NCBI RefSeq assembly: GCF_035934735.1
Contig: NZ_CP142396.1
Location: 1,240,001-1,304,000 of the forward strand
Source of the DNA: Sedimentibacter sp. MB31-C6
Lineage (GTDB): Bacteria > Bacillota > Clostridia > Tissierellales > Sedimentibacteraceae
Length of the DNA: 64,000 nucleotides
Reading direction: 5' to 3'
Within the stretch, counting starts at the first letter, position 1, and each line of letters opens with the position of its first letter. Positions 36,510-45,519 of this stretch are shown one piece after another. Both the position numbers and the translations under genes were made by a program. The notes under the pieces were generated by a model. That model ran no database searches. It was not told where the DNA came from and saw only the letters and a list, made by a program, of their open reading frames with translations.

Positions 36510-38492
36510 TTAAATTTCCTCCTTAATAATTTTAATATATTTAGTTTTTTTCATCAGTGGATTAAATGAATCTCCTCCACCTTCGTAGAATTTCCCAAAA
36601 AATTCAACATACTGCAACCTTGCTGAATGCACAAATGCTCCAAGTCCATTAATCGCAAAATTAAATGTATGCCCTACTAGCATTACAATCGTAAATAATA
36701 TAAAACCAATGAAGCCATCTCCACCCATAGATCCAAGAAGACTAAGAACAGATGAAACAACACCAGTAGCCAATCCTAATGCTAACAATCTTGAATAGGA
36801 AAGTATATCACTTAAATAACTTGTTATATTATATAAACTCATTACACCACTCATAAGTTTGCTTAATATATTTTCCTTATCTCTACCTTGTGTCAATATG
36901 AGACCAATTGCAAATATTATAGTCATCCACATTCCGATTTGATTAGACCCTGGTATTACAGTATTTCCAAATAGCCACAATGCAATCCCTATAATAAAAC
37001 CATACCAAAACCCTATATCAAATAATGCGTCTAATGGTTTTCCATCTCTAATCAACATAAATGCCTGAGCACCCATACCGACAAACAAATGGATTACTCC
37101 AAACAAAAATGAGAAAATTAGAAGAGTCATCGGTTGTTCCATTGGATTAATCCAAAGGGCATTTATAGTAAAATCTGAATTAAAGAACACTTTTGCAATT
37201 GTTGGTATAGCATCTCCAAACCAACTGCCAAACATTACTCCCCAAAATGCAGTTGAAATACCACAATAAAAGAACATTTTAAGCATCTTTTGCATAGTAC
37301 CTTCAATTTTAAATTTCTTTAAAACTAAAAAACATGCTAGTGCCATAATTAAACCATAACCTACATCAGCTAACATCAATCCAAAAAACATAAAATAAAA
37401 TGGTGACATAACAAAAGTTGGATCTATATTAGATGAAGATGGCATGCTATATAATTCTGTAATGGACTCGAAAGGTCTAGCAAAAGAATTGTTGTTAAGA
37501 AGTATTGGATGTTCCTCATCATCGTCAGGTATATTAATTTCATACCAACATTCATTCTCAAGGAGGATATGTTCTACTTGCTCTTTGCTATTTTCAGGAA
37601 TCCAACCTTCTATATAAAATGTCTTTTCAGTTTTTAGCATATTATTGAGTATTTTACATTTGTCTCTTTCCATTACTAAATAATCATGTAACAACTCTAT
37701 ATCTTCTTTGTGATTAACATAACTAGATATTTCTGCTTTTATACTTTCCTTTTCAGCAGAAATGCTTTTAATTTTCTTTTCGTTTTCTATAATATTTTCT
37801 GATACGGTTCCACTTAAATTATTAAAAGATACTATATTAAATCCATATTGTTTCAAAGTTTCATAAACTTCTTCATACTCGTTTTTTAAACATATAATAG
37901 ATAAATAGTATTGATCCTTATCACTGCCAACAATGTCTATATAACATCTGTTTGTTTTATTTTCAACATCTGCTTTTAAATTATCAACACTAACCATATT
38001 AGGAATAACTCCAATAAAAAAACTAGTATATTTAGTTTCATTTACTTCAAGAGGAATCTTATAGTTTATCCAAGGCTTGAGGCTCATTATGTTTGCGTTT
38101 ATTTTATTTTCTTCTGAACTGAGTTCGTTCATAGCCTTATTAAGCTTAAGAATTGCTTCTGAAATATCTTCAATTTTTTCTTTGCCAGATATAGCGTTTT
38201 CAAACTCGTTAACTGTAACGATTTTTCTGGTATTGAGAAGGGGTTTCTTACTTTTGTCATACTTTTCTAAACTTTCTATTACTTCTTTAATTTTAGAAAT
38301 TTTCGCATCATAGTTAAGGACTTCATTTTCATTCCCATCCTTTTCTATATATGAAATCCATTGGGAATCTGTAAGCTTTGAGTCTTGAGTGCTTATTTCT
38401 ACAACTCCCAAATCCATGATTTCCTTTATTAGACCAGACTTAATGTTATCCAAACCTATAATGCTAATTTTGTTCATTTTAACTATTGCCAC
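36510..38492 (-). CDS. ntpI: V-type ATPase subunit I (membrane stator a-subunit)
   Basis: A 660-residue protein with a cytoplasmic N-terminal half (about 1-330, partly coiled coil) and a membrane half with about seven helices, including PTFVMSPFYFMFFGLMLADVGYGL, SDILSYSRLLALGLATGVV and FVHSARLQYVEFFGKFYEGGG. The arginine that faces the K ring is in the SYSRLLALG or HSARLQ segments. GTG start at 38492; MAIVKM at the N-terminus fits the family. It overlaps the previous gene by 14 bp. Confidence 0.95.
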   Translation of the reverse strand: MAIVKMNKISIIGLDNIKSGLIKEIMDLGVVEISTQDSKLTDSQWISYIEKDGNENEVLNYDAKISKIKEVIESLEKYDKSKKPLLNTRKIVTVNEFENAISGKEKIEDISEAILKLNKAMNELSSEENKINANIMSLKPWINYKIPLEVNETKYTSFFIGVIPNMVSVDNLKADVENKTNRCYIDIVGSDKDQYYLSIICLKNEYEEVYETLKQYGFNIVSFNNLSGTVSENIIENEKKIKSISAEKESIKAEISSYVNHKEDIELLHDYLVMERDKCKILNNMLKTEKTFYIEGWIPENSKEQVEHILLENECWYEINIPDDDEEHPILLNNNSFARPFESITELYSMPSSSNIDPTFVMSPFYFMFFGLMLADVGYGLIMALACFLVLKKFKIEGTMQKMLKMFFYCGISTAFWGVMFGSWFGDAIPTIAKVFFNSDFTINALWINPMEQPMTLLIFSFLFGVIHLFVGMGAQAFMLIRDGKPLDALFDIGFWYGFIIGIALWLFGNTVIPGSNQIGMWMTIIFAIGLILTQGRDKENILSKLMSGVMSLYNITSYLSDILSYSRLLALGLATGVVSSVLSLLGSMGGDGFIGFILFTIVMLVGHTFNFAINGLGAFVHSARLQYVEFFGKFYEGGGDSFNPLMKKTKYIKIIKEEI

Positions 38493-38805
38493 TGGTCTTC
38501 ACTATCCTTTCCAGTATAATTGATGCTGCATCATCCATGTTTTTATCAGCCTGATTTAAAATATCTTCGCATTCTTTAGTTGTATTTTTAATAATATCGT
38601 CATAAAGCAATTGCCCTTCAGACTCTGCCTTCTTAAAGACATCAGACCTTTTGGATTCAGCAATATTCCTTGCTTCTTCTAAAATACGTGATGCCTCAGC
38701 ATTAGCATTGGTAATAATTTGTTTTGACTGTTGAGTAGCTTCCTTCTTTATTAATTCAGCTTTATCCTCAGCCTCCCTTATTACCTTGATAACATCAATA
38801 GACAC
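38479..38805 (-). CDS. ntpF: V-type ATPase subunit G/H (NtpF-like peripheral stalk)
   Basis: A 108-residue, highly charged helical protein. Repeated heptads (ASRILEEARNIAESKRSDVF) form one long coiled coil, as in the stalk subunit that pairs with E. GTG start at 38805 after AGAGGTGGTG. It is the first gene of the ntp operon, about 60 bp downstream of the promoter. Confidence 0.88.
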   Translation of the reverse strand: MSIDVIKVIREAEDKAELIKKEATQQSKQIITNANAEASRILEEARNIAESKRSDVFKKAESEGQLLYDDIIKNTTKECEDILNQADKNMDDAASIILERIVKTSGNS

Positions 38806-38866
38806 TATACCACCACCTCTATTTTTAATTTTTTGAAAATGGTAAAACTAACTCCATTGTACATTA

Positions 38867-38895
38867 ATATTAGAATATAATATATCTTTTGTCAA
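38867..38895 (-). promoter_or_regulatory. Sigma-A promoter of the V-ATPase operon
   Basis: TTGACA (38895-38890) and TAATAT (38872-38867) with a 17-bp spacer, upstream of ntpF. Confidence 0.75.
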
Positions 38896-39172
38896 TAGGC
38901 TCATATTATTAATTACAAAATTTAACAATAAATCATTTGACAAATTCCATAATAACAACAACTATATAAATTTCATTTTTACCTAATTTTTTTATTTTAT
39001 TTACTATTAATGTGTTAACAAGAATTATATTTAAAAATATTTAGATTAGTGACAAAGTTAACTTAAACCAACCCTATATAAGAAAATAAATTAGAAAATT
39101 AAGTAAATCTCCTATAATGTTTGATTAAATTTTAACAATATGCAAATTGAAAAGCATTATATTTCATAATAG

Positions 39173-39200
39173 TTATTCTAGAATAATATTCTAGAATATT
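39173..39200. repeat. Paired TATTCTAGAATA palindromes
   Basis: Two copies of the palindrome ATTCTAGAAT (39175-39184 and 39188-39197) with centres 13 bp apart, each arm perfect. The spacing of slightly over one helical turn resembles a double operator. No promoter is obvious beside it; the nearest genes are the fab cluster end and ntp operon start. Confidence 0.55.
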
Positions 39201-39217
39201 AAATTATTTATAAAAAT

Positions 39218-39247
39218 AAACTTTTATTATTAATAATAAAAGTTTAT
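39218..39247 (-). terminator. Hairpin after fabZ (possible terminator)
   Basis: AAACTTTTATTATTA and its complement form an all-AT-rich stem about 55 bp after the fabZ stop. The U-tract is weak (ATTTTTATAAAT on the minus strand), so it may be an inefficient terminator. Confidence 0.55.
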
Positions 39248-39302
39248 CTTTACATTTACATTATAACATATTTAGTTGATTTGTACAACCAATAAAACTA
39301 AT

Positions 39303-39728
39303 TTACTCAACAACAAATATTAACTCTGCCTCTGCTGCAATTTTATCTTCAACATATGCAGTTGCTGTACCAATTCCAAAACTCCCTCTTAACTTTGTTA
39401 TTTTTGTAACAAGTTTTAGTGTATCTCCTGGAATTACCTTACTCTTAAATTTAGCACTTTTAATTCCACCAAAATAAACTGTCTTATTTTTAAATTTGTC
39501 CAAGGATAAAATTGCTACTGCTCCTGTTTGCGCTAAAGCCTCAATTATTAATACCCCTGGCATAACAGGATTCCCAGGAAAATGTCCTTGAAAGTATTGT
39601 TCATTCATAGTAACATTTTTTACCCCAACTGCTTTTATACCTGCCTCAATTTCAACAATCTTGTCAATTAACAACATTGGATATCTATGTGGTATAATAT
39701 TTTGAATTTTATTAATATCGTATTCCAT
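39303..39728 (-). CDS. fabZ: 3-hydroxyacyl-ACP dehydratase
   Basis: A 141-residue hotdog-fold enzyme that dehydrates 3-hydroxyacyl-ACP in fatty acid synthesis. IIPHRYPMLLIDKI at the N-terminus and the catalytic HFPGNPVMPGVLIIEALAQ (His and Glu) define FabZ. The start at 39728 follows GGAG; the in-frame ATG at 39740 overlaps the fabF stop. Last gene of the fab cluster, directly after fabF. Confidence 0.96.
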   Translation of the reverse strand: MEYDINKIQNIIPHRYPMLLIDKIVEIEAGIKAVGVKNVTMNEQYFQGHFPGNPVMPGVLIIEALAQTGAVAILSLDKFKNKTVYFGGIKSAKFKSKVIPGDTLKLVTKITKLRGSFGIGTATAYVEDKIAAEAELIFVVE

Positions 39729-39739
39729 TTTTGACTCCA

Positions 39740-40984
39740 TTAACTATTTTTAATATATCTTTTTATAACTAAAGTTGCATTATGTCCACCAAAACCAAAG
39801 GCATTAGAAAGAGCGTAACCAATTTCCTTATTAATTCCTACATTAGGAACAAAATTCAATCCTAAATCAGGATCTGACACTTTATGATTGATAGTTGCTG
39901 GAATATATGAATCTTCTAAAGCTTTAGCACACACTATTGCTTCAACAGCCCCAGCAGCTCCTAAAAGATGCCCAGTCATAGATTTAGTTGAGCTTATTGG
40001 TACTTCTTTTGCATAATCACTGAATATTTTTTTAATAGCCTGTGTTTCAAATTTATCATTATATAATGTACTTGTTCCATGAGCATTAATATAACCTATA
40101 TCTTGTGGTTCTATATCTGCATCCTTAATTGCATTTTCCATAGACTTTGATGCACCTTCTGAGTTTGGATCTGGAGATGTCATGTGATACGCATCGCATG
40201 TAGCACCATAACCTACTACTTCAGCATATATTTTAGCTCCTCTGTTAACTGCATGGTCATAATCTTCTAAAACTAAAATACCTGCGCCTTCACCCATTAC
40301 AAAACCACTTCTTTCTTTGTCAAAAGGAATTGATGCTCTATTTGCATCTGTAGTTGTAGATAGTGTAGTTAAAGCAGTAAAACCTGCAATAGAACATGGA
40401 GTTATAGCTGCTTCAGCTCCTCCAGTAATCATTACATCACATTCACCATTTTGTATTTTTCTAAAAGACTCTCCAATAGCATTTGCACCTGTAGCACATG
40501 CAGTAACTGTACTAAAATTTACCGCTTTCGCCTTATATTTGATAGCCACTAACCCTGATGCAATGTTAGAAAGCATCATTGGTATAAAAAATGTTGAAAC
40601 TCTATTTGGACCCTTTGTTAATAACTTTTCATGTTCCTTTTCAATCGTGTGGATACCACCAACTGCACTTCCTACTATAACACCAAACCTATTACTATCT
40701 ACATTTTCAATATCAAGGCCTGAATCCTTAACTGCTAAATCAGATGCAACAACTGCAAATTGACTATATCTATCTTGTCTCTTTGCTTCTTTTTTTTCCA
40801 TATAATCAACTGGATTAAAATCCTTTACTTCTCCTGCTAACTTAACACTGTAATCTGTTGTATCAAAAGATTCAATTGGACTTATTCCACATTTTCCCTT
40901 TTTGACATTTTCCCAAAATGTTTCTAAACCAGTTCCTATAGGACTTACAACTCCCATTCCAGTTATAACTACTCTTTTTTTCAT
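39740..40984 (-). CDS. fabF: 3-oxoacyl-ACP synthase II
   Basis: A 414-residue condensing enzyme that elongates acyl-ACP with malonyl-ACP. The catalytic triad is visible: Cys in TVTACATGANAIGES, His in INAHGTSTLYND and His in TKSMTGHLLGAAG. GFVMGEGAGILVLE is also typical. The start at 40984 follows GGAGG; an in-frame ATG 18 bp upstream is not needed. It lies 110 bp after fabG. Confidence 0.97.
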   Translation of the reverse strand: MKKRVVITGMGVVSPIGTGLETFWENVKKGKCGISPIESFDTTDYSVKLAGEVKDFNPVDYMEKKEAKRQDRYSQFAVVASDLAVKDSGLDIENVDSNRFGVIVGSAVGGIHTIEKEHEKLLTKGPNRVSTFFIPMMLSNIASGLVAIKYKAKAVNFSTVTACATGANAIGESFRKIQNGECDVMITGGAEAAITPCSIAGFTALTTLSTTTDANRASIPFDKERSGFVMGEGAGILVLEDYDHAVNRGAKIYAEVVGYGATCDAYHMTSPDPNSEGASKSMENAIKDADIEPQDIGYINAHGTSTLYNDKFETQAIKKIFSDYAKEVPISSTKSMTGHLLGAAGAVEAIVCAKALEDSYIPATINHKVSDPDLGLNFVPNVGINKEIGYALSNAFGFGGHNATLVIKRYIKNS

Positions 40985-41094
40985 TATTTCCTCCATTTTC
41001 AATAATTACAAGCATTTGTTTAACAATAATTCCTCATTGATACAATGCATACTCTACAGTTATCTAATCGTTAGTTATAGTTCATTTATATTCG

Positions 41095-41826
41095 TTACAT
41101 ATAAAATCCACCATTAACAGATAAAATTTGACCAGTTATATAAGATGATTTTTCTGATATTAAAAATTCAACTGCATCAGCAATATCTTTCGGTTGGCCT
41201 AATCTTTGCAATGGTATGTTTTTCATCATTTCTTTTCTTGTATCTTCAGGGATTTTATCAGTCATTTCCGTTTGAATAAATCCTGGTGCTATTGCATTTA
41301 CTAATATGTTCTTCCTAGCTAATTCTCTTGCCATAGACTTAGTCAGTCCAATTATGCCAGCCTTAGAGGCAGAATAATTAACTTGACCAGCATTTCCTGC
41401 AAGACCTACTACAGATGAAATATTAATTACTCTTCCATATTTTTGTTTTAACATCTTCTTTGATATGTGTTTACAGCAATTAAAAGTTCCCTTTAAATTT
41501 GTATCTATAACTAAATCAAATTCTTCCTCAGCCATAAGAGGTAAAATATTATCCTTTGTAATTCCTGCATTATTAATTAAAACATCCACAGCACCAAACT
41601 TTGAGTATGCTTCTTCTATTAGATTTTTAGCTTCATTATATTTTGAAATATCACATTGTATTATCAAGTTTTGTGTATCTTTATTTGTAAAACTTTTTAT
41701 TAACTCTTCCATTGATTTGGTATTGCTTCTGTAATTCAAAACAAGGTTATATCCTAACTCATTTAACCTTGTAGCTATAACTGCTCCTATACCTTTGGAA
41801 GCTCCTGTTACTATTGCAGTTTTCAT
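41095..41826 (-). CDS. fabG: 3-oxoacyl-ACP reductase
   Basis: A 243-residue short-chain dehydrogenase. TGASKGIGAVIA binds NADPH, NNAGIT follows, and the catalytic Ser, Tyr and Lys are in NISSVVGLAGNAGQVNYSASKAG. It reduces 3-ketoacyl-ACP. The gene lies 16 bp after fabD, with AAAGGAA before the ATG. Confidence 0.96.
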   Translation of the reverse strand: MKTAIVTGASKGIGAVIATRLNELGYNLVLNYRSNTKSMEELIKSFTNKDTQNLIIQCDISKYNEAKNLIEEAYSKFGAVDVLINNAGITKDNILPLMAEEEFDLVIDTNLKGTFNCCKHISKKMLKQKYGRVINISSVVGLAGNAGQVNYSASKAGIIGLTKSMARELARKNILVNAIAPGFIQTEMTDKIPEDTRKEMMKNIPLQRLGQPKDIADAVEFLISEKSSYITGQILSVNGGFYM

Positions 41827-41842
41827 AATATTCCTTTCTTAA

Positions 41843-42781
41843 TTAAGCATAAGATAATTCTAAATACTTATTTAATGTTTCTATATTCTCTATGTTAATA
41901 AACTTAACACTTTTATCTATTTTCTTTATAAAGCTGCATAATGTTTTTCCAGGTCCAATTTCAACAAACGTATTAACTCCATCAGCTATCATTTTCCTTA
42001 CACAAGCTTCCCATCTTACTGGGTTATAAACTTGTTTTTCAAGTTTACTTTTAATTTCTTCTTCATTCTGATAGTATTCTGTATCAACGTTAGATACAAC
42101 ATTACATTCAGGTCTTTTAAAATTAACTTTTAATAAATCTTCCTTTAGTTTATTACCTGCAGGCTTAAGCATAGATGTATGAAAAGGTGCGCTAACCTGA
42201 AGTTTTACAGCTTTCTTTATATTAAAATTTGTAGTTTCTTTTAAGGCATATTCAATTGCATTGCTTTTTCCTCCAGCTGCAATTTGACCTGGGCAATTAA
42301 AATTAGCAGGTTCCAACAAATCACAATTATTAGTAACATGATTACAGAAACGAATTGCATCTTCATCTGAGCATCCTAATAATGCTAACATACCGCCTTC
42401 TCCTACTGGAACGGCATTTTGCATATAATTACCTCTATTGTAAACAAGTTTAACTGCAGTTTCGAAATCAATAGCTCCTGAAGCTGTCAAAGCAGAATAT
42501 TCACCTAGACTTAAACCACCCATTGCAAAAGAATTACTTTTATTATTCTTTATAACCTCATATATAGCCATGCAAACTGTTAAAATAGCTGGCTGTGTTA
42601 TCTTCGTTACACTTAAATCTTCATTTGAACCTTCAAAACATATCTTTGCTATATCAAATCCTAAAGCTTCATTAGCTCTTTCAAATATGTCCTTACTTTC
42701 GTTAAAGTTTTCATAGAATTCTTTTCCCATACCTGCATATTGTGCGCCTTGGCCAGGGAAAACAAAAGCTGTTTTATTCAT
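41843..42781 (-). CDS. fabD: Malonyl-CoA:ACP transacylase
   Basis: A 312-residue acyltransferase that loads malonyl groups onto ACP. FVFPGQGAQYAGMGKEF opens it; the nucleophile Ser is in GLSLGEYSALTASG, and the partner His is in SAPFHTSML. The start at 42781 follows CAGGAGGG; the upstream in-frame ATG would add eight residues that belong to the fabK overlap. It overlaps fabK by 8 bp. Confidence 0.96.
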   Translation of the reverse strand: MNKTAFVFPGQGAQYAGMGKEFYENFNESKDIFERANEALGFDIAKICFEGSNEDLSVTKITQPAILTVCMAIYEVIKNNKSNSFAMGGLSLGEYSALTASGAIDFETAVKLVYNRGNYMQNAVPVGEGGMLALLGCSDEDAIRFCNHVTNNCDLLEPANFNCPGQIAAGGKSNAIEYALKETTNFNIKKAVKLQVSAPFHTSMLKPAGNKLKEDLLKVNFKRPECNVVSNVDTEYYQNEEEIKSKLEKQVYNPVRWEACVRKMIADGVNTFVEIGPGKTLCSFIKKIDKSVKFINIENIETLNKYLELSYA

Positions 42782-43733
42782 TACACCCTCCTGATATAAA
42801 TCCATGTAGATTATTAATTAAGGTTTCCGCTTCATAAAACATTTCTGTAATAATTTCTTCACAAGTTTGTTCCTTCTTAACTAAGCCGGCTATTTGTCCT
42901 GACATTACAGAACCATAATCTACATCACCTTCTATAGCTGCCTTATAAAGTCTACCCCTACCTAAACTCTCCATTTCTTCTACAGTAGCATTGTTTTTTT
43001 CTAAGTCCTTAAACTTAGTGACTAATTTATTTTTTAATACTCTAACAGGATGACCTGTTTTTCTACCAGTTACGGCAGTATCTGTATCTTTTGATTTAAT
43101 TACTTTATTTTTATAATTTTGATGAACATTACATTCCTTTGCTGATAAAAATCTTGTTCCTACTTGAACTCCATCTGCCCCTAAGCTAAAAACCGCAGCT
43201 ATTCCTCTGCCATCAGCTATACCTCCAGCTGCAATTACAGGAACTCTAACTGCATCACATACTTGCGGTGTTAAACACATTGTAGTAGTTTCTCCAACAT
43301 GACCTCCAGACTCAGTTCCTTCACAAATCAATGCGTCAGCCCCAGCCTTTTCCAAATGTTTAGCATAAGCTACAGATGGAACTACTGGTATTACTTTAAT
43401 CCCTGCATCCTTCCAAAGTTTCATATATCTCCCGGGATTACCTGCTCCAGTGATTACAACTGGAACTTTCTCTTCTGCAAGTAAATTACTTATATCATTT
43501 GCGTATTTATTTAAGAGCATTACATTAACTCCAAAAGGCTTATCAGTCAATGTTCTTATTTTATCAATCTCTTTTTTTACTTCTTCAGGAGTATTATTTC
43601 CAGCTGCTATAATACCTAACCCACCTGCTTCTGAAACAGCTGCTGCTAGACAGGCATCTGAAATTTGAGCCATACCTCCTTGAAATATAGGGTATTTTAT
43701 ATTTAACAGACTGCATATTTTAGTATTAATCAT
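42774..43733 (-). CDS. fabK: Enoyl-ACP reductase, flavin type
   Basis: A 319-residue FMN-dependent enoyl-ACP reductase. KYPIFQGGMAQISDACLAAAVSEAGG, ITGAGNPGRYM, CEGTESGGHVGE and PVIAAGGIADGRGIAA match FabK. Placement between acpP and fabD supports this over nitronate monooxygenase. No fabI is present in the cluster, so FabK is probably the main enoyl reductase; FabK is intrinsically insensitive to triclosan in characterised species. Confidence 0.93.
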   Translation of the reverse strand: MINTKICSLLNIKYPIFQGGMAQISDACLAAAVSEAGGLGIIAAGNNTPEEVKKEIDKIRTLTDKPFGVNVMLLNKYANDISNLLAEEKVPVVITGAGNPGRYMKLWKDAGIKVIPVVPSVAYAKHLEKAGADALICEGTESGGHVGETTTMCLTPQVCDAVRVPVIAAGGIADGRGIAAVFSLGADGVQVGTRFLSAKECNVHQNYKNKVIKSKDTDTAVTGRKTGHPVRVLKNKLVTKFKDLEKNNATVEEMESLGRGRLYKAAIEGDVDYGSVMSGQIAGLVKKEQTCEEIITEMFYEAETLINNLHGFISGGCNE

Positions 43734-43785
43734 AAAGTCTCCTCAGTACTTAATTTATATAAGACTCTGCTTATATTTAATTTGC

Positions 43786-43820
43786 AAAAAACGAGAAGTA
43801 TTATTATACATCTCGTTTTT
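43786..43820 (-). terminator. Hairpin between acpP and fabK
   Basis: AAAAACGAGA and TCTCGTTTTT pair around a 13-base loop with a T-run on the minus strand. It probably terminates part of the acpP transcript, giving more acpP than downstream fab mRNA. Confidence 0.75.
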
Positions 43821-43915
43821 CCAATTTCATCACTTCAATATCTAATTCAAGAAAATTTACTTAATCCCAAAAATAAAATATCTCCGATGTTTAATAATTA
43901 TTTAACTATACTTAT

Positions 43916-44146
43916 TTAAGCTTTTTTGTTTTCAATGTATTTTACAATATCACCAACTGTAACAAGCTTACCATAATCTTCTTCATCTATGGTTATATCC
44001 ATTTCATCTTCCATATTGCTTATTAGTTCAAATAAATCAAGTGAGTCTGCTCCTAGATCTTCCTTTAATTTACTTTCTAATTTTATATTTTCCTTTTCAA
44101 CATCTAACTCTTCTTCTAGAATTTCTACTATTTTTTCTAATATCAT
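43916..44146 (-). CDS. acpP: Acyl carrier protein
   Basis: A 76-residue acidic protein carrying acyl chains on a phosphopantetheine arm. The attachment serine is in GADSLDLFELI. The start at 44146 was chosen for GGAGG 5 bp upstream; an ATG 12 bp earlier lies before that site. It leads the fab cluster, with its own promoter and operator-like palindrome. Confidence 0.96.
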   Translation of the reverse strand: MILEKIVEILEEELDVEKENIKLESKLKEDLGADSLDLFELISNMEDEMDITIDEEDYGKLVTVGDIVKYIENKKA

Positions 44147-44226
44147 AATTTCCTCCATGATTCTTGCTTATTAATTTGAATATCTATTCTTTCGAATATA
44201 TTATTTATCTTATATCCAATATTTTG

Positions 44227-44263
44227 ATACTCGAAGTATAATACAAATATTTTCTTTTGTCAA
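44227..44263 (-). promoter_or_regulatory. acpP promoter with operator-like palindrome
   Basis: TTGACA (44263-44258), 17 bp, TATACT (44240-44235). The -10 box overlaps an inverted repeat ATACT-TCG-AGTAT (44239-44227). A fatty-acid regulator (FapR or FabT type) could bind here, but the sequence does not match the consensus I know for either. Confidence 0.65.
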
Positions 44264-44307
44264 TAGAATTTTATTAAAAGAATTGACAAGACTTATAACA
44301 AATTTGA

Positions 44308-44342
44308 AAACCTGTCGATATTATTATTTATTCGACAGGTTT
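44308..44342 (-). terminator. Terminator of the wecB operon
   Basis: AAACCTGTCGA and TCGACAGGTTT form a perfect 11-bp stem, followed by a T-rich stretch on the minus strand, just after the wecB stop. Confidence 0.88.
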
Positions 44343-44345
44343 CTA

Positions 44346-45467
44346 CTACAACATTTTCTTCTTAATTGACTTTGTTATATACTCTGCTGCCCTACCGTCT
44401 CCGTATGGATTAACAGCATTAGCCATTCTATTGTATTCTTCTTTATTATTTATTAATTTATATAATTCATTATATATCGTATCTTTGTCTACTCCTACGA
44501 GTTTGGCAGTTCCTGCTTCAATTCCTTCTGGTCTTTCTGTTTCTTTTCTTACAACTAAAACAGGTTTACCGAGAGAAGGGGCTTCCTCCTGTACTCCTCC
44601 TGAATCAGTAACAACAAGATAACATTTAGACATTAAATTAGTAAATGGTAGATAATCTAATGGTTCTATTAAATGTACCCTTTCCTTATTACCTAAAATT
44701 TCACTAGCTATTTCTCTAACTTTTGGATTTAAATGCATAGGATATATTACTTCTACTTTGTCATCTCCTGCTACTATATCTTTTATTGCAGTAAAAATAT
44801 TTACCATAGGTTCACCTATATTCTCTCTTCTGTGAGAAGTAAGTAATATTACTTTTTTATTGTTAAAATCTATTTGATTTATTAATTCATTATCAAATTT
44901 AAAGTCTTCATCTATTACCCAATTTAATGCGTCTATTGAAGTATTTCCAGTAATAAATATTTTACTTTCATTATAACCTTCTCGAAGAAGGTTTGCTTTA
45001 GACGTTTCTGTAGGTGCAAAGTGAAAATCTGTTAAAACACCAGTCATCATTCTATTAGCTTCTTCTGGATATGGGGAATATAAATTACCACTTCTTAAGC
45101 CAGCTTCTACATGTCCTATTTTTACTTGATGATAAAATGCAGCTAAGGCTCCAGAAAATACAGTAGTTGTATCTCCTTGTACAAGTATTAAATCTGGACG
45201 AAAATCTTCAATAACTCCTTCTAAACCAGTTAAAGCTCTACAAGTTATTTGTGTCAAGGTTTGACCACCTTGAAATATATTTAAATCATAATCTGGCTTA
45301 ATATCAAAAATTCTCAAAACTTGATCCAACATATCTCTATGTTGTGCTGTTACACATATTTTAGGAATAAAGTTTTCTTCATCATTTTTTAATGCTTTTA
45401 CAATGGGCGCCATCTTAACAGCTTCAGGACGTGTCCCAAATACCACAAGCACCTTTATTTTATTCAT
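44346..45467 (-). CDS. wecB: UDP-N-acetylglucosamine 2-epimerase (non-hydrolysing)
   Basis: A 373-residue GT-B fold enzyme interconverting UDP-GlcNAc and UDP-ManNAc, which supplies ManNAc for wall polymers. FGTRPEAVKMAPIV, CVTAQHRDMLDQVL, GHVEAGLRSGNLYSPYPEE, LLTSHRRENIG and DSGGVQEEAPSLGKPVLV are the family motifs. Following the polyprenyl-phosphate transferase gene by 52 bp, it fits teichoic-acid-like or enterobacterial-type linkage unit synthesis. Confidence 0.95.
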   Translation of the reverse strand: MNKIKVLVVFGTRPEAVKMAPIVKALKNDEENFIPKICVTAQHRDMLDQVLRIFDIKPDYDLNIFQGGQTLTQITCRALTGLEGVIEDFRPDLILVQGDTTTVFSGALAAFYHQVKIGHVEAGLRSGNLYSPYPEEANRMMTGVLTDFHFAPTETSKANLLREGYNESKIFITGNTSIDALNWVIDEDFKFDNELINQIDFNNKKVILLTSHRRENIGEPMVNIFTAIKDIVAGDDKVEVIYPMHLNPKVREIASEILGNKERVHLIEPLDYLPFTNLMSKCYLVVTDSGGVQEEAPSLGKPVLVVRKETERPEGIEAGTAKLVGVDKDTIYNELYKLINNKEEYNRMANAVNPYGDGRAAEYITKSIKKKML

Positions 45468-45519
45468 GCTTCCTCCTGTAAAAATTGATTCTGCATACAG
45501 CAGTTTTAATTCAACATTA

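Larger units (their letters stand above)
38896..39302. other. AT-rich intergenic region between fab and ntp operons
   Basis: About 400 bp with no convincing ORF. It holds the fab terminator hairpin (39218-39247) and a doubled TATTCTAGAATA palindrome (39173-39200). The rest, 38900-39170, is very AT-rich, and I see nothing else in it. Confidence 0.7.

Noticed and set aside
40317-40763. 148-codon plus-strand ORF opposite fabF
   Set aside because: It lies wholly within fabF, which has full catalytic motifs; the antisense reading has no ribosome-binding site or recognisable domain.
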